This document shows, piece after piece, positions 7,320 to 15,662 of a stretch of 56,869 nt of DNA. Numbering within the stretch: the first letter of the stretch is position 1; each line of letters begins with the position of its first letter. The stretch lies in the NCBI GenBank assembly GCA_903893795.1, contig CAITNO010000140.1:1-56869 (forward strand). Direction: 5' to 3'. The notes under the pieces were generated by a model. That model saw nothing but the letters and a program-made list of their open reading frames with translations. It was not told the origin of the DNA and did not search any database. The translations under genes were made by a program, and so were the position numbers. This DNA is from Candidatus Hydrogenedentota bacterium. Its GTDB lineage: Bacteria; Hydrogenedentota; Hydrogenedentia; Hydrogenedentales; CAITNO01.

Positions 7320-8807
7320 TCAGTACTGCACGCGCACGCGATAGCTCAGTTCCACCGTTTCGCCGGCCTTCATGGGCAGGCTGAACACGGCAGTAGCCGC
7401 GTCTTTCTTCACGAAGTCTGCGGACTTCTCGACGATGTTCCACATGCCCGGCATCGGCTCGACCACGTCCACCGTGATGGGCACTTCCTTGTGGTTGCGC
7501 ACCGTGATTTTGAACGCGGACTCGTGCGAGGTTGGCCCCAGCACTTTGAAGTCCGTCTGGATGCGGTCGGCCACCACGTCGAAGGCCTTGCCCATGCGCA
7601 GCCGCACCGTCTCATCCTTCGCGGTGTGCTTGATCCGGTCCTCGCCCGAGAACTGGTACATGTCCGATTTGTCTTTCTGGTAGATGCGCATCACGCCCGC
7701 GGGCAGCGGCATGCCAAGCTGGTTCTTTTCTTTGTTTTCAAAGGTCAGAAACACATCCACATTCTGGTCCTTGATGGGTTCAATCTTCGAGTTGTAGTAG
7801 GCCACATCGCCGCGGAACTCGTAGACCTTCTTCACGCCGATGTCGGTTCCCGAAAGCAGGCTCACCTGCTTCGACTGGTTTTCCTTGATGGTGGTGCGCC
7901 GGGGCAGCGTGTACAGGTGGTATTCGGCGAACGACTCCTCCTGCATCGGCGGCGCGGCCATCGGCATGCGCATGGCCTTGGCCATGCCCCCGGCCGCCAT
8001 GTCCATCGCCTGGGGCTGCACAATGTTCACCTCGCCCGCGACCAGTTTCAACTGCGCGTTGTTGTACGCCGCGCCGGACTGGTTGTTGAGCGTGACCCAG
8101 CCCTCGATGTTCATCTTAGTCTCTTCCTTGTTCATGGTGAGCACGTAGTCCGCCTTCCATGACATACCGCTCGTGAGGTAGGTTGCCTCGACCTCGTGGT
8201 CGGTGCCCTTGTTGTCCAGCAGCCAGAGCAGCGTGGGTTTCGCGATCAACTCCTGCGGCAGTTCAGGGAGCACCACCTGCCCCGGATGGCCCAGGTAGAT
8301 CTGCCCCTCGACCTCGTACACCGGGCCGTTGTTCACGCTGAGCAGCTTTGCCTTCTGTTCCAGGAAGTTGAGCTTGCTGTCCTTGTTGACCAGCGTCACT
8401 TCCTTCCCCACATACTTCTCCAGCAGCTTTTCCGGGCTCATGAGGTCGTATTCGTAGTTCTGCTCCAGGATGTGCAGGTTGCCCGCGTCGTTCAGGGAAA
8501 CCAGACTGACTGTTTCCGGCTGGATCTTCTCGGCCACATCCATAAACTTCAGCGTCAGTTCGCCCGGCGCCAATTTAATCTTGCGCCGGTCACGCACCAG
8601 CGCCCGGTCATTGTTGTACACCGTCACGGCCAAATCGGTCTGGTCGGCCACCGTTGTCTGGCTCGACGTGACATTCCCCTCCAGTCCGTTCTTGAGTTTC
8701 AATTGCGGTGCGGGGGTGGGAACGGTGGGTACGGCGGCCTCCTGTGCCCGGGCCATTCCGCCCGTCAGTCCCGCCAATACTGCCAAAATCACGATGAGTG
8801 TCTTCAT
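7320..8807 (-). CDS. Exported DUF4139-domain protein
   Basis: A 495-aa protein with a clear signal peptide (MKTLIVILAVLAGLTGGMARAQ). After it comes the DUF4139 layout: an N-terminal strand segment (LAVTVYNNDRALVRDRRKI), the central conserved stretch containing YLTSGMSWKADYVLTMN and GWVTLNNQSGAAYNNAQLKL, and a C-terminal beta domain ending GETVELSYRVRVQY. The family is widespread and uncharacterised (some members are annotated as mucoidy-inhibitor-like). GAGGAG precedes the ATG at 8807. A shorter relative is at 17741-18946. Immediately upstream is the 3' end of the integrase gene, so the native promoter may have been displaced by element insertion. Confidence 0.82.
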   Translation of the reverse strand: MKTLIVILAVLAGLTGGMARAQEAAVPTVPTPAPQLKLKNGLEGNVTSSQTTVADQTDLAVTVYNNDRALVRDRRKIKLAPGELTLKFMDVAEKIQPETVSLVSLNDAGNLHILEQNYEYDLMSPEKLLEKYVGKEVTLVNKDSKLNFLEQKAKLLSVNNGPVYEVEGQIYLGHPGQVVLPELPQELIAKPTLLWLLDNKGTDHEVEATYLTSGMSWKADYVLTMNKEETKMNIEGWVTLNNQSGAAYNNAQLKLVAGEVNIVQPQAMDMAAGGMAKAMRMPMAAPPMQEESFAEYHLYTLPRRTTIKENQSKQVSLLSGTDIGVKKVYEFRGDVAYYNSKIEPIKDQNVDVFLTFENKEKNQLGMPLPAGVMRIYQKDKSDMYQFSGEDRIKHTAKDETVRLRMGKAFDVVADRIQTDFKVLGPTSHESAFKITVRNHKEVPITVDVVEPMPGMWNIVEKSADFVKKDAATAVFSLPMKAGETVELSYRVRVQY

Positions 8808-8845
8808 TTTCCGTCTCCTCGGGTTTACGGCCGCTGCCGTTCCCA

Positions 8846-10507
8846 TTAAGTGTATTCCTTGACGGGAGCGATTTCATCTCGTACAGCGTCAAACTGCATC
8901 TGCTCCACCCCATCAGACCCCATCGGGCGTGATTGGTTCGCATGTGTTGTCTGACATTGTCTAACAGCGACCTTGGCCCATGAAATGGGGGCTTGTGCCT
9001 CATCGCCCGTTGAGTGTCTGGAATTACCTGTTGCGTCTTGAAGGTAGTCTACTGCGTCTGCGCTTGACCCATCTTGCGCCACAACGTCCTTCCTCACTGC
9101 ACCCCTGAGTGCACCACCGTTTTCACCCTGGGCAACATCCAGCGCCACGTCCTGCTTCACGCGGATATCCGGCAGTGAAGCAAGCGCATCGGCCATGTCC
9201 TGCAACCCGGCATGGGTGTAGATTCCCAAGGTCATCTTGGGGTCGGTATGGCGCAAGAGCTTCATTGCGGTGTGCACGGGCACACCGGCCTTGGCAAGGC
9301 GGGTGGCGAAGCAATGCCGCAATCCGTGTATGTCCGCAACAGCGGTATTGTCCCCCTTGTCAACACCGGCATAGGCAAGGTCTGTATTGAAGGCAACTAT
9401 AGCCATTGCCGCCAGGGGGAAAGCCTTCTCGGATTCAATTGCGGTCACAGCAGCGAAGTTCACCACGTTAGAGCCGCTGTGCGGGCCTACAAGACGCGCA
9501 CGACGTTCGGATAGGTAACACTCGACCTGTTCCAGAAGTTCCCCGTACAGGGGAATCTTGGCGCCGCGACGGCTCTTTTCATGCTCTGGCCGAAGTTCCA
9601 GAAACGGCACGTCAGCGTCAAGGTGGCATTGGGCAAGGTTAAGGCTCCTCAATTCATTCAGCCGCAATCCCGTCCCGGCCAGAACACGCCAGCATATCGC
9701 GTTGGTTTTGCCCAACCATATCAGGCTGTCCCGTGTCTCGGGCTGAATGTCCGCATCTCCGTCCTTGCCACGGCTCAGAAACTTCTCCAGCGGCCGACGC
9801 TCTGCCGCGTCAAACAGGCGGGCCAGTTCATCATCAGTCAGAACACGTCGGGTCCGTCTCCTGTCCAGTCTCTCGTTGCGGTGTTCGACGTTGGCAAAGG
9901 GGTTTCGGGGAAGCATGTTGCGCCGGACGCACCACCGCGCAAAGGCTTTGCATGCGCTGGTGAAGCTGTTGCTTACTCTTGCACCGAAATTCTCTTCGGC
10001 TATCCACTCCGTCAATGCCGTGCCGTTCAGGTCGTGCAGGGCTTTCCAGCCCAATGCATCCTTGGCGCGTTCAACATGGCGGGCGCATTTGAAAACGTAA
10101 GCGGGACAGCGGCCCTTGTCGGTAAGGTATTTGCGATAGGCGGTCAACGCATCGGCGATGCTCTTCTTTCCCTGTTGAACAGTGTCCAGTTCCGACGCGG
10201 TAACTACCCCGGCTTTCACCCGTTCCACCTCTGCGGCCCACCTGTTCACACAAGCCTGTGCCGTGCCACGGTCCTTGCATTCGGTGTTCTTCTCGATAAC
10301 ATGACCAGCGGCATCCTTGTACCGCCCGTACCATGTGTCGGACTCAACCGAGATGCGCGGCGTGCCGTCTTTCGCAGCGGTGACCAGCGCAGTCTGCTTC
10401 TTCCCTTTGGTGTCCGTCCACTGCGCCAACCGCTGTTTCTTGCGCACGATGATTTCCGCGCCGTCTGGCATGGGGCGGGTACGTGTCTTGTGAAATAGGA
10501 ATGCCAT
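8846..10507 (-). CDS. Tyrosine recombinase / integrase
   Basis: A 553-aa site-specific recombinase that would integrate and excise the island. The N-terminal arm-binding and SAM-like core-binding regions (about residues 20-210) precede the catalytic domain with Arg282 (TGLRLNELRS), Lys311 region (HEKSRRG), His394 and Arg397 (HGLRHCFATRL), His420 (LLRHTDP) and the nucleophile Tyr430 (LGIYTHAG). All catalytic residues are present. The tail after about residue 440 is long and low in recognisable structure. The ATG at 10507 is preceded by AAGGAGGACAAGTAACC, and the gene starts two bases past the XRE gene's stop, so the two are co-transcribed. The last codons share an 18-base identity with 32655-32672. 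Confidence 0.92.
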   Translation of the reverse strand: MAFLFHKTRTRPMPDGAEIIVRKKQRLAQWTDTKGKKQTALVTAAKDGTPRISVESDTWYGRYKDAAGHVIEKNTECKDRGTAQACVNRWAAEVERVKAGVVTASELDTVQQGKKSIADALTAYRKYLTDKGRCPAYVFKCARHVERAKDALGWKALHDLNGTALTEWIAEENFGARVSNSFTSACKAFARWCVRRNMLPRNPFANVEHRNERLDRRRTRRVLTDDELARLFDAAERRPLEKFLSRGKDGDADIQPETRDSLIWLGKTNAICWRVLAGTGLRLNELRSLNLAQCHLDADVPFLELRPEHEKSRRGAKIPLYGELLEQVECYLSERRARLVGPHSGSNVVNFAAVTAIESEKAFPLAAMAIVAFNTDLAYAGVDKGDNTAVADIHGLRHCFATRLAKAGVPVHTAMKLLRHTDPKMTLGIYTHAGLQDMADALASLPDIRVKQDVALDVAQGENGGALRGAVRKDVVAQDGSSADAVDYLQDATGNSRHSTGDEAQAPISWAKVAVRQCQTTHANQSRPMGSDGVEQMQFDAVRDEIAPVKEYT

Positions 10508-10509
10508 GG

Positions 10510-10710
10510 TTACTTGTCCTCCTTCTTGGGCCGCAGTTCCAGCCCGAGATAATCTGCCAGCTTCGACGCGGGTCCCAAGCCCAGTTCCGTGACGCCATCC
10601 ATGAAACGCATCAAGGAAATGCGGTTAATGCCTGCCTCTATCGAGAGCCGCCGCATGCTCATGCCTGACGCTCGAACAGCGTTTCTTAGTATCTCGCCGA
10701 AGTCTGCCAT
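10510..10710 (-). CDS. XRE-type helix-turn-helix regulator
   Basis: A 66-aa DNA-binding protein, nearly all of it one XRE/Cro helix-turn-helix: ILRNAVRASGMSMRRLSIEAG (helices 1-2), INRISLMRFMDG (recognition helix), then LADYLGLEL. It likely regulates the integrase gene directly downstream and its own promoter. The start at 10710 is preferred: it matches the family start, and a strong promoter places the transcription start at or beside this ATG, implying a leaderless or nearly leaderless message. Upstream in-frame ATGs lie inside that promoter. Confidence 0.8.
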   Translation of the reverse strand: MADFGEILRNAVRASGMSMRRLSIEAGINRISLMRFMDGVTELGLGPASKLADYLGLELRPKKEDK

Positions 10711-10716
10711 GTCCGA

Positions 10717-10745
10717 AATATAACATACCGCGTTCATTCTGTCAA
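10717..10745 (-). promoter_or_regulatory. Sigma70-type promoter for the XRE-integrase pair
   Basis: On the minus strand: perfect -35 TTGACA (10745-10740), a 17-base spacer, and -10 TATATT (10722-10717) with an extended TG one base upstream. The expected transcription start falls at about 10710, the first base of the XRE start codon. Confidence 0.75.
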
Positions 10746-10887
10746 CCACTTTTTGACGCCGGCCTCTGATAAAGGGCTCCAGGCGTGCTGCGCAGATGAT
10801 CAGCATGCTGAACAGGAGTCCTTTGCGACCGCTGCCAACGCACGTCCGCGTGCGCGCGGTTCTTAATGTCTATCTTGATGGTCATGA

Positions 10888-11136
10888 TTATCGCGATTCT
10901 TCCGCTATGCCCGCACGCCGCTCAGCCTCTATACGGGTGAGTTCGCCGTCATATTCCATAATGGCGGCGCGCTCCTCCAGGTCATCGAGATGAGCATAGT
11001 GCCAACCCCGTTCAAGGCACAGCGGTACAGACACGGTTGCTGTCACGACCAAAACCGGGGCGGGTGAGGGGCTTTTGTCAGTGGCGTCAGTGGCATCCTC
11101 GTTTGGAAAAAGTTTCTCAATCCACTTGCCCATCAT
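10888..11136 (-). CDS. Small primase-associated protein of unknown function
   Basis: An 82-aa acidic protein. Its C-terminal half carries LEERAAIMEYDGELTRIEAE, a motif that recurs in short proteins beside phage and plasmid primases; its function is not known. It overlaps the end of the DUF3987 gene by 20 bases, with GAAGGGAC ahead of tandem ATGs at 11136 and 11133, indicating translational coupling. The sequence ATDATDKSPSPAPV is low complexity. Confidence 0.6.
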   Translation of the reverse strand: MMGKWIEKLFPNEDATDATDKSPSPAPVLVVTATVSVPLCLERGWHYAHLDDLEERAAIMEYDGELTRIEAERRAGIAEESR

Positions 11137-13336
11137 GTCCCTTCGCTTTCTGATTGACGGTATAAATGGCCTTGGGGTGACCTCCCGTACGCTCGACACA
11201 TTCTCGAAGGCACCCCAGCAGCACCAGTTCCTTGAGCGCCCCTTTGATGACCTCGTCTGCTGTGAGGCCGGACCAGCACTTCCTACGTACGTCCCGTGCA
11301 GTGAATCCGTCGGAAAGACAACCCTGCCTAATTTTGACCCACAGCCGCCGCGCAGCGGTCACGGTTTCCGATGCACCTGCGCCGTACAACCGCCGGGCGT
11401 GGGACTCCAAGAGTTCGAACCATGCGATTGCCTTCTTTAGCGCTTCCATGGTCACAGGGCCATGCCCGGCGTCAAGCATGTGGCAGATCAGTGCGATCGC
11501 CGCGACCGCCTTCTGCATCTTGGCAAGATGGGCGATAAATGCCGGGTGCTCGTCTTTGAACCTGCGAACCCGGTTCATGTGCTCGCTGTACCATTCGTCC
11601 CACAGCGCTTGCGCCGTGTGAGTGAAATGAAGGAAGGGTACGCCGTCGCCGAAATTGTCACACTCTGCGCCGACATGACTGGAGTCAATGTTTGTCAACT
11701 TGACTATCCCCTCGTAAGCGGCTTCCCGTGCGGCACTATCTGGCCACCTCTCCACGAGTTGCCATGTCTCAGACACGTCGGGCCATAGCGTCAACTGAAA
11801 TCGCTGCAAGAATCCGTCCGCACCGTCGCCATCCGCAAGAGCTTCGGCAACATAGGATTGCATTTTGCCCGGTGTTGCACATCCTAGAACGCTTGCGCAG
11901 CACGTTTCCGCGCGGATAGTGCCACGCCCTATACGATCCTGTGTAAAGGCCCCGGTGGCATTCCACGCCTCGCAGAAGAATGCGCGATCTCCCTCACGTC
12001 CTGGCCGATTCATGGCCTCCAAGAACCCGACGATTTCATCTCGAAGGATTAGAATTCCACGGGGGTTGTCGCGCAGAAGTTCTACCAGTTTTTCTGTGGT
12101 GACGTCTGTTGTGCGGTACCTGCGGCATGCCGGAGGCGGCGGCGCCTCCGGTATCTTTCGAGCAGCCAGCTGTACTTCGCCCTCAAATGCCTCATCGTCC
12201 CCGACGACCTCCTGAAGCTTCTTCTTAGCCGCTTTGACCCTTGCCTCGTGAACTGCCAGCTGTCTCTTGTGTTCACTCATGGCGTCGGCATAGTCGGCAT
12301 AGGCTTCGGCTTCCAGCTTGTCAAGCGGCTTGCGCACCTGTGCCAGTGATGGGGACTTGCTCGCCGATGGCGGGCCAATCAGGCAACACAACAGATTTGG
12401 AATCACCGTCCAGTCGTTGTACCGGGCCGGGCGGATACCAAGCTGTCGTCCGATCAACGCCCCGCAGATGGTCAATGCCGCTGCCGCCGCGAATTCGATG
12501 GGGGCCTGTAGCCTTTCGGCAATGTCGGCGACCCAGCCCTGCAAGACAACAGGCAGAAAGTCCAGACGGAATTGTTCCACGGCCGGAAGGGAACTGTTCA
12601 AGTCGGAGGGTTCCGACCATTCCTCTGCATCCTGTGAATTTTCAGATACGGCCTGTTCACTGACAGCACTGACATTACTGACGAAAGGTCCTGTCCCGCA
12701 TTCGTCGATGACGTCCAACAATTCTTCTCTGAGTCGGTCGTGGCATTCCGCGGGAACTGAGGAGAGTCCGTCCCAGCCTTGACACCGTGCCTGTATCCAG
12801 TCGACTACGTCGCCTCCCTCGGGGAGTCCGGGTAGCCGTGCTATGCGGACCTGTCGCGAACCCGGGAGCCCTGCAAGTTGGTTCACCACCTCCTTGGCAT
12901 ATTTCTCGCCGGGCGGGTCGTTGTCGGGCAAAATAATAATCCGTCGGAAACCCTCCAATGTAGACCAGTCACTGAGCGCGGCCGCGCTGCAACCGCCGGA
13001 TGACGTCGTTGCACACAATCCCAGGGCGAGTAGAGCCGCCACAACCTTTTCGCCCTCGCCGATATAGACCGTATCGGAGGGCGCGGCTTTGAGTAGACCG
13101 GGTAACGCTAGCAGGGGCCTCCGGTTGGTAAAGCCGGGCAATCCCGGTTCCCAGCCTTCCCGCCCATTAGGTCGCCATGGGATGACCTCCTTTGAACGGT
13201 CGGGGTAGTCGTACCGTGCCGTCACGAAAAGGACCTTCTTATGCTCATCGCGATATCGCCAGAACGCGGTAGGCTTCACCCCTTTCCAGAGGAGAGCATC
13301 ATGCAAAATCGTGGTAGCGGACAATACACGTGGCAT
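11117..13336 (-). CDS. TOPRIM plus DUF3987 primase/helicase-like protein
   Basis: A 739-aa protein probably needed for replication of the integrative element. Residues 1-80 are N-terminal; a TOPRIM domain covers about 85-180 with YIGEGEKVVAALLALG (acidic Glu) and IIILPDNDPPGEKYA (the DxD pair). The DUF3987 ATPase-like domain follows, with a Walker-A-like GPPSASKSPS at 321-330 and a Walker-B-like ILILRDEIVGFL near 440. The Walker A is atypical (SASKSP rather than GxGKS/T), as is common in this family. The CHC2 zinc finger expected ahead of TOPRIM in a DnaG-type primase is encoded separately upstream. AAGGA sits nine bases before the ATG at 13336. Confidence 0.8.
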   Translation of the reverse strand: MPRVLSATTILHDALLWKGVKPTAFWRYRDEHKKVLFVTARYDYPDRSKEVIPWRPNGREGWEPGLPGFTNRRPLLALPGLLKAAPSDTVYIGEGEKVVAALLALGLCATTSSGGCSAAALSDWSTLEGFRRIIILPDNDPPGEKYAKEVVNQLAGLPGSRQVRIARLPGLPEGGDVVDWIQARCQGWDGLSSVPAECHDRLREELLDVIDECGTGPFVSNVSAVSEQAVSENSQDAEEWSEPSDLNSSLPAVEQFRLDFLPVVLQGWVADIAERLQAPIEFAAAAALTICGALIGRQLGIRPARYNDWTVIPNLLCCLIGPPSASKSPSLAQVRKPLDKLEAEAYADYADAMSEHKRQLAVHEARVKAAKKKLQEVVGDDEAFEGEVQLAARKIPEAPPPPACRRYRTTDVTTEKLVELLRDNPRGILILRDEIVGFLEAMNRPGREGDRAFFCEAWNATGAFTQDRIGRGTIRAETCCASVLGCATPGKMQSYVAEALADGDGADGFLQRFQLTLWPDVSETWQLVERWPDSAAREAAYEGIVKLTNIDSSHVGAECDNFGDGVPFLHFTHTAQALWDEWYSEHMNRVRRFKDEHPAFIAHLAKMQKAVAAIALICHMLDAGHGPVTMEALKKAIAWFELLESHARRLYGAGASETVTAARRLWVKIRQGCLSDGFTARDVRRKCWSGLTADEVIKGALKELVLLGCLRECVERTGGHPKAIYTVNQKAKGHDGQVD

Positions 13337-13419
13337 GGGACAGCGTTCCTTAATATTTGCCCGATTTGCGCCGGGCGGTTTTCTTCTCAAAATTCCTCGA
13401 GCCAAGGAACTGCCTCTCC

Positions 13420-13472
13420 GAACTATAGTTCAGGAGGGCCATGGCCAGCGCGGGAACCTACCCGCGCTGGCC
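13420..13472 (-). promoter_or_regulatory. Palindrome and strong hairpin in the leader of the primase gene
   Basis: Between the CHC2 gene and the primase start lie a perfect 12-bp inverted repeat with a six-base loop (13443-13454 with 13461-13472) and a perfect 12-base palindrome GAACTATAGTTC (13420-13431). The hairpin is not followed by a T-run on the coding strand. The palindrome looks like an operator; it includes TATAGT, a possible -10. Confidence 0.5.
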
Positions 13473-13580
13473 GCGGTTGTATCACCACCAACACTCCGTT
13501 TACAGCCTGGATACGCCCGAAATGGTCAGCCCGGGGCCGCAAGCGTATCCAAGGTGGCAGAGTGTTCGAGGCGAGGTTGT

Positions 13581-13925
13581 CTACATTCCGTCCTCCAACA
13601 TCCGAAGTGCGCGAGCGAATGACACTCCGTCGCGTTCCATCAGGAGGCGTATCCCGTCGCCATGCGCGGAACAGACCGGGCACCAGTAGCCGCCCTCCTT
13701 GATGTTCACGCGCAGGCTGGGATGCCTGTCGTCATGGAACGGACAGCGAGCATCACGCCAGATCCCAGCACCATTCAAGGGTCCAAGCTCCTGGGTGAAG
13801 AACTGCTCCCAGTTCACACGCTTCTTGACATCTTCGGAGAATTGACCCGGTCGGTAGTCGTGCCGACCGGGTCGCTTAAACGGTCTGTACGCGACGCGGC
13901 AAGAGCGAAGCTGAGAGTTAGCCAT
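13581..13925 (-). CDS. Stand-alone CHC2-type primase zinc-finger protein
   Basis: A 114-aa protein whose second half is a DnaG-like zinc-binding domain: VNWEQFFTQELGPL, then CPFHDDRHPSLRVN, then GGYWCPVCSAHGDGIRLLM. Cys, His, Cys and Cys ligands are all present, followed by the usual helix (GVSFARALRMLE). It likely contacts template DNA for the TOPRIM protein encoded downstream, forming a two-piece primase. ATG at 13925 overlaps the stop of the preceding gene by eight bases, which fixes the start; the frame upstream of that point is non-coding for this protein. Confidence 0.8.
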   Translation of the reverse strand: MANSQLRSCRVAYRPFKRPGRHDYRPGQFSEDVKKRVNWEQFFTQELGPLNGAGIWRDARCPFHDDRHPSLRVNIKEGGYWCPVCSAHGDGIRLLMERDGVSFARALRMLEDGM

Positions 13926-14391
13926 TGTTCGCGCCTGCCTTGGATTTCGCCGCGAACGCGCCACAGCGGCGGGTCTCGAGCGTGATTGGCCACACCGCGA
14001 GGTCTTGGCAGCCCGCAGGGGCTTTGTCGTCCCGTGCCGGAACCGGCGGATTAGCGCAGCACAAGCCCCATCCAGAAGGTGGCATCGCGAAAAAATGCCC
14101 TCCTCGCTTCGCAAAGCACTGTGCGTGCACGTCCCGAACCCAGTGTTTGCAGCGTTGGCAGGACTCCTGCGCGCGCTCCGCGGCTGCGTGTTTCTCGGAC
14201 ACCTGCGCGCCGTCAGAACACGGCAGGGACCGCAGCCAGCTGCACAGGTCGGCGGTGCGCCAATAAGGGACGCCGCACACATCCACCGGCTTCGGGAACC
14301 GGCATTTGTCCTGTTCCTGCATTTTGGCCCACTCGTCAGCCGTGAGTCCCAGACGCCGAAGCATGTCATCAAGTTTAAGTAGCTTCTTCAA
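13918..14391 (-). CDS. Cys-rich protein with an excisionase-like HTH N-terminus
   Basis: A 157-aa protein. The first 60 residues resemble AlpA/excisionase-type winged helix proteins: LDDMLRRLGLTADEWAKMQ, then RFPKPVDVCGVPYWRTADL and CSWLRSLP. The remainder is rich in cysteine (CQRCKHW, CFAKRGGHF, GLCCANPP, RRCGAF) and may bind metal; I do not recognise it. Start choice: TTG at 14391 overlaps the TGA of the upstream excisionase-like gene and has AAAGGGGGTGC just ahead, indicating coupling. The ATG at 14364 is a fallback. Confidence 0.65.
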   Translation of the reverse strand: MKKLLKLDDMLRRLGLTADEWAKMQEQDKCRFPKPVDVCGVPYWRTADLCSWLRSLPCSDGAQVSEKHAAAERAQESCQRCKHWVRDVHAQCFAKRGGHFFAMPPSGWGLCCANPPVPARDDKAPAGCQDLAVWPITLETRRCGAFAAKSKAGANNG

Positions 14392-14600
14392 TTTGCACCC
14401 CCTTTCTGAGGCGCCCAGCCGGTGCGGCGGACGTTCGGACACCCTGCATCAATCCATGCGGCCAGCACATCGGCTGACAACCGCACGGACTTGCCCAGGC
14501 GTACTGGGCGCGGAAGCAACCCGGAATCAAACCCGCGCCACACAGAGCGCACGCTGATCCCCAGCGCTTCCGCAAGTTGGTTCACATTCAACAGTTCCAT
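14388..14600 (-). CDS. Excisionase-like helix-turn-helix protein (HTH_17/AlpA type)
   Basis: A 70-aa protein that is essentially one MerR-like winged helix: LLNVNQLAEALGISVRSVWR, GLLPRPVRLGKSVRLSADVL and AAWIDAGCP. Such proteins act as excisionases (recombination directionality factors) or as regulators in integrative elements; location with an integrase in the same transcription direction fits either. ATG at 14600 has GGAG nine bases upstream; ATG at 14606 is also possible. It ends in TTGA shared with the next gene's TTG start. Confidence 0.78.
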   Translation of the reverse strand: MELLNVNQLAEALGISVRSVWRGFDSGLLPRPVRLGKSVRLSADVLAAWIDAGCPNVRRTGWAPQKGGAN

Positions 14601-14656
14601 GGTCATCGTCTCCGTCGTTTTGAACCGAACAAAACGGTCCTGACGGAAGGCACCAT

Positions 14657-14747
14657 GTAACGCAGAAATAACAGACACCCCTTGTCAGCGTATTGGCAAG
14701 GGGTGTCAGTGCAACGGGTCACATGTCAGTGTCGATTTCTGTGTAAC
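14657..14747. repeat. Nested inverted repeats upstream of the excisionase-like gene
   Basis: The outer arms GTAACGCAGAAAT (14657-14669) and ATTTCTGTGTAAC (14735-14747) match at 12 of 13 bases. Inside is a perfect 11-bp inverted repeat GACACCCCTTG/CAAGGGGTGTC (14674-14684 with 14697-14707). It fills the gap between the unknown gene and the excisionase-like operon and could be an operator, terminator or replication-initiation site. Confidence 0.7.
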
Positions 14748-14748
14748 G

Positions 14749-15393
14749 CTACTCTTTCGGCGGTCGCCATTGGTCTCCGGTAATGACCTTTCCGTCCTGC
14801 ATCGTCAGTCTGGTGTGGACCGCTTTGTGGTCGTAGGAGACCCTGCCGTGCGGGTTGGGAGGGGCCGGCGGGCTATACCGTACGACCCTGAATGCTGCTT
14901 GCGTCATCTTCCCGTCGCTCGTGATTGCATCGCCATCGAAAGCGACGACACGCTTCAACGCTTTATTCGCCCTACACACAAGTTGCCGCCAAGCGCCCGT
15001 CTTTTCGTTCGCGATTCCCGGCAGATTGCATTCGGAAGCCATGCAAAGGTCGCGAAATAGCTCCTGCACCTTCACGGCGCGAGCAAGCCCGAGGATAGCC
15101 CAATCGAAGAGGGGATATTCTTTCGACCCTTTGCGACGCAGACGGAGTCCGTTCAGGTCAAACCACAGTTCAAGCTTTTCCAAAGTCCTGATCTTGATGC
15201 TCGTGGGCGCCTCAGAACGGGATTGTCCCGTCGCGTCGTATAGGCATTCCGGAGTAACATGCGCTCGAAATGACGGCGACCGGCGCACCAGTGCAAGGAA
15301 TTCTGGTTTGTCGAATTTAGCGCAAAGGTCGCCGTTGTCAATCGCGTCAACAATGAGAGCGCGGTAGCTGCTGTCGAAGAAGTAGGGCCGCAA
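14749..15393 (-). CDS. Unknown protein, 5' end unclear
   Basis: A protein of at least 214 aa that I do not recognise. It is soluble and mixed in charge, with stretches such as LEKLELWFDLNGLRLRRKG and YPLFDWAILGLARAVKVQEL that look like genuine coding sequence. The in-frame TTG at 15393 lacks a ribosome-binding site, and the frame stays open further upstream (EVFPESAKQNRW) until a TAA that is the stop of the small gene at 15433-15630. A TAAGATG overlap would suit coupled translation, but that ATG is in a different frame. The gene may carry a frameshift or an in-frame stop. Confidence 0.5.
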   Translation of the reverse strand: MRPYFFDSSYRALIVDAIDNGDLCAKFDKPEFLALVRRSPSFRAHVTPECLYDATGQSRSEAPTSIKIRTLEKLELWFDLNGLRLRRKGSKEYPLFDWAILGLARAVKVQELFRDLCMASECNLPGIANEKTGAWRQLVCRANKALKRVVAFDGDAITSDGKMTQAAFRVVRYSPPAPPNPHGRVSYDHKAVHTRLTMQDGKVITGDQWRPPKE

Positions 15394-15432
15394 CCATCTG
15401 TTCTGCTTGGCGGACTCAGGGAAGACTTCATC

Positions 15433-15630
15433 TTAGTGTTCCAATTCCGCCATTATCTCGGCGTCAGGGTCCTCTTGGGTGCTTTGTGCAGCGGCAGGGT
15501 CGACGCCAACGCAGTGACGCACAATTTCACCGAGCGCGGCGATTTTGTCGCGGGTCTTCATAAAGTTCGTCTTTCTGGGTCTGCCCCCGGCAGGCGGCAC
15601 AGCAAAGACGGAATCCGTACCACCCGCCAA
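15433..15630 (-). CDS. Small unknown protein at the right end of the element
   Basis: A frame of up to 65 codons (42 if it starts at the ATG at 15561: MKTRDKIAALGEIVRHCVG). It has a basic patch GGRPRKT and an acidic end EDPDAEIMAELEH. Its TAA is in frame with the following 14749-15393 reading frame, so the two may once have been a single gene. Confidence 0.4.
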   Translation of the reverse strand: MAGGTDSVFAVPPAGGRPRKTNFMKTRDKIAALGEIVRHCVGVDPAAAQSTQEDPDAEIMAELEH

Positions 15631-15662
15631 GCGGCACCGCCGGAGATCAGCCCGGTCGGCGT

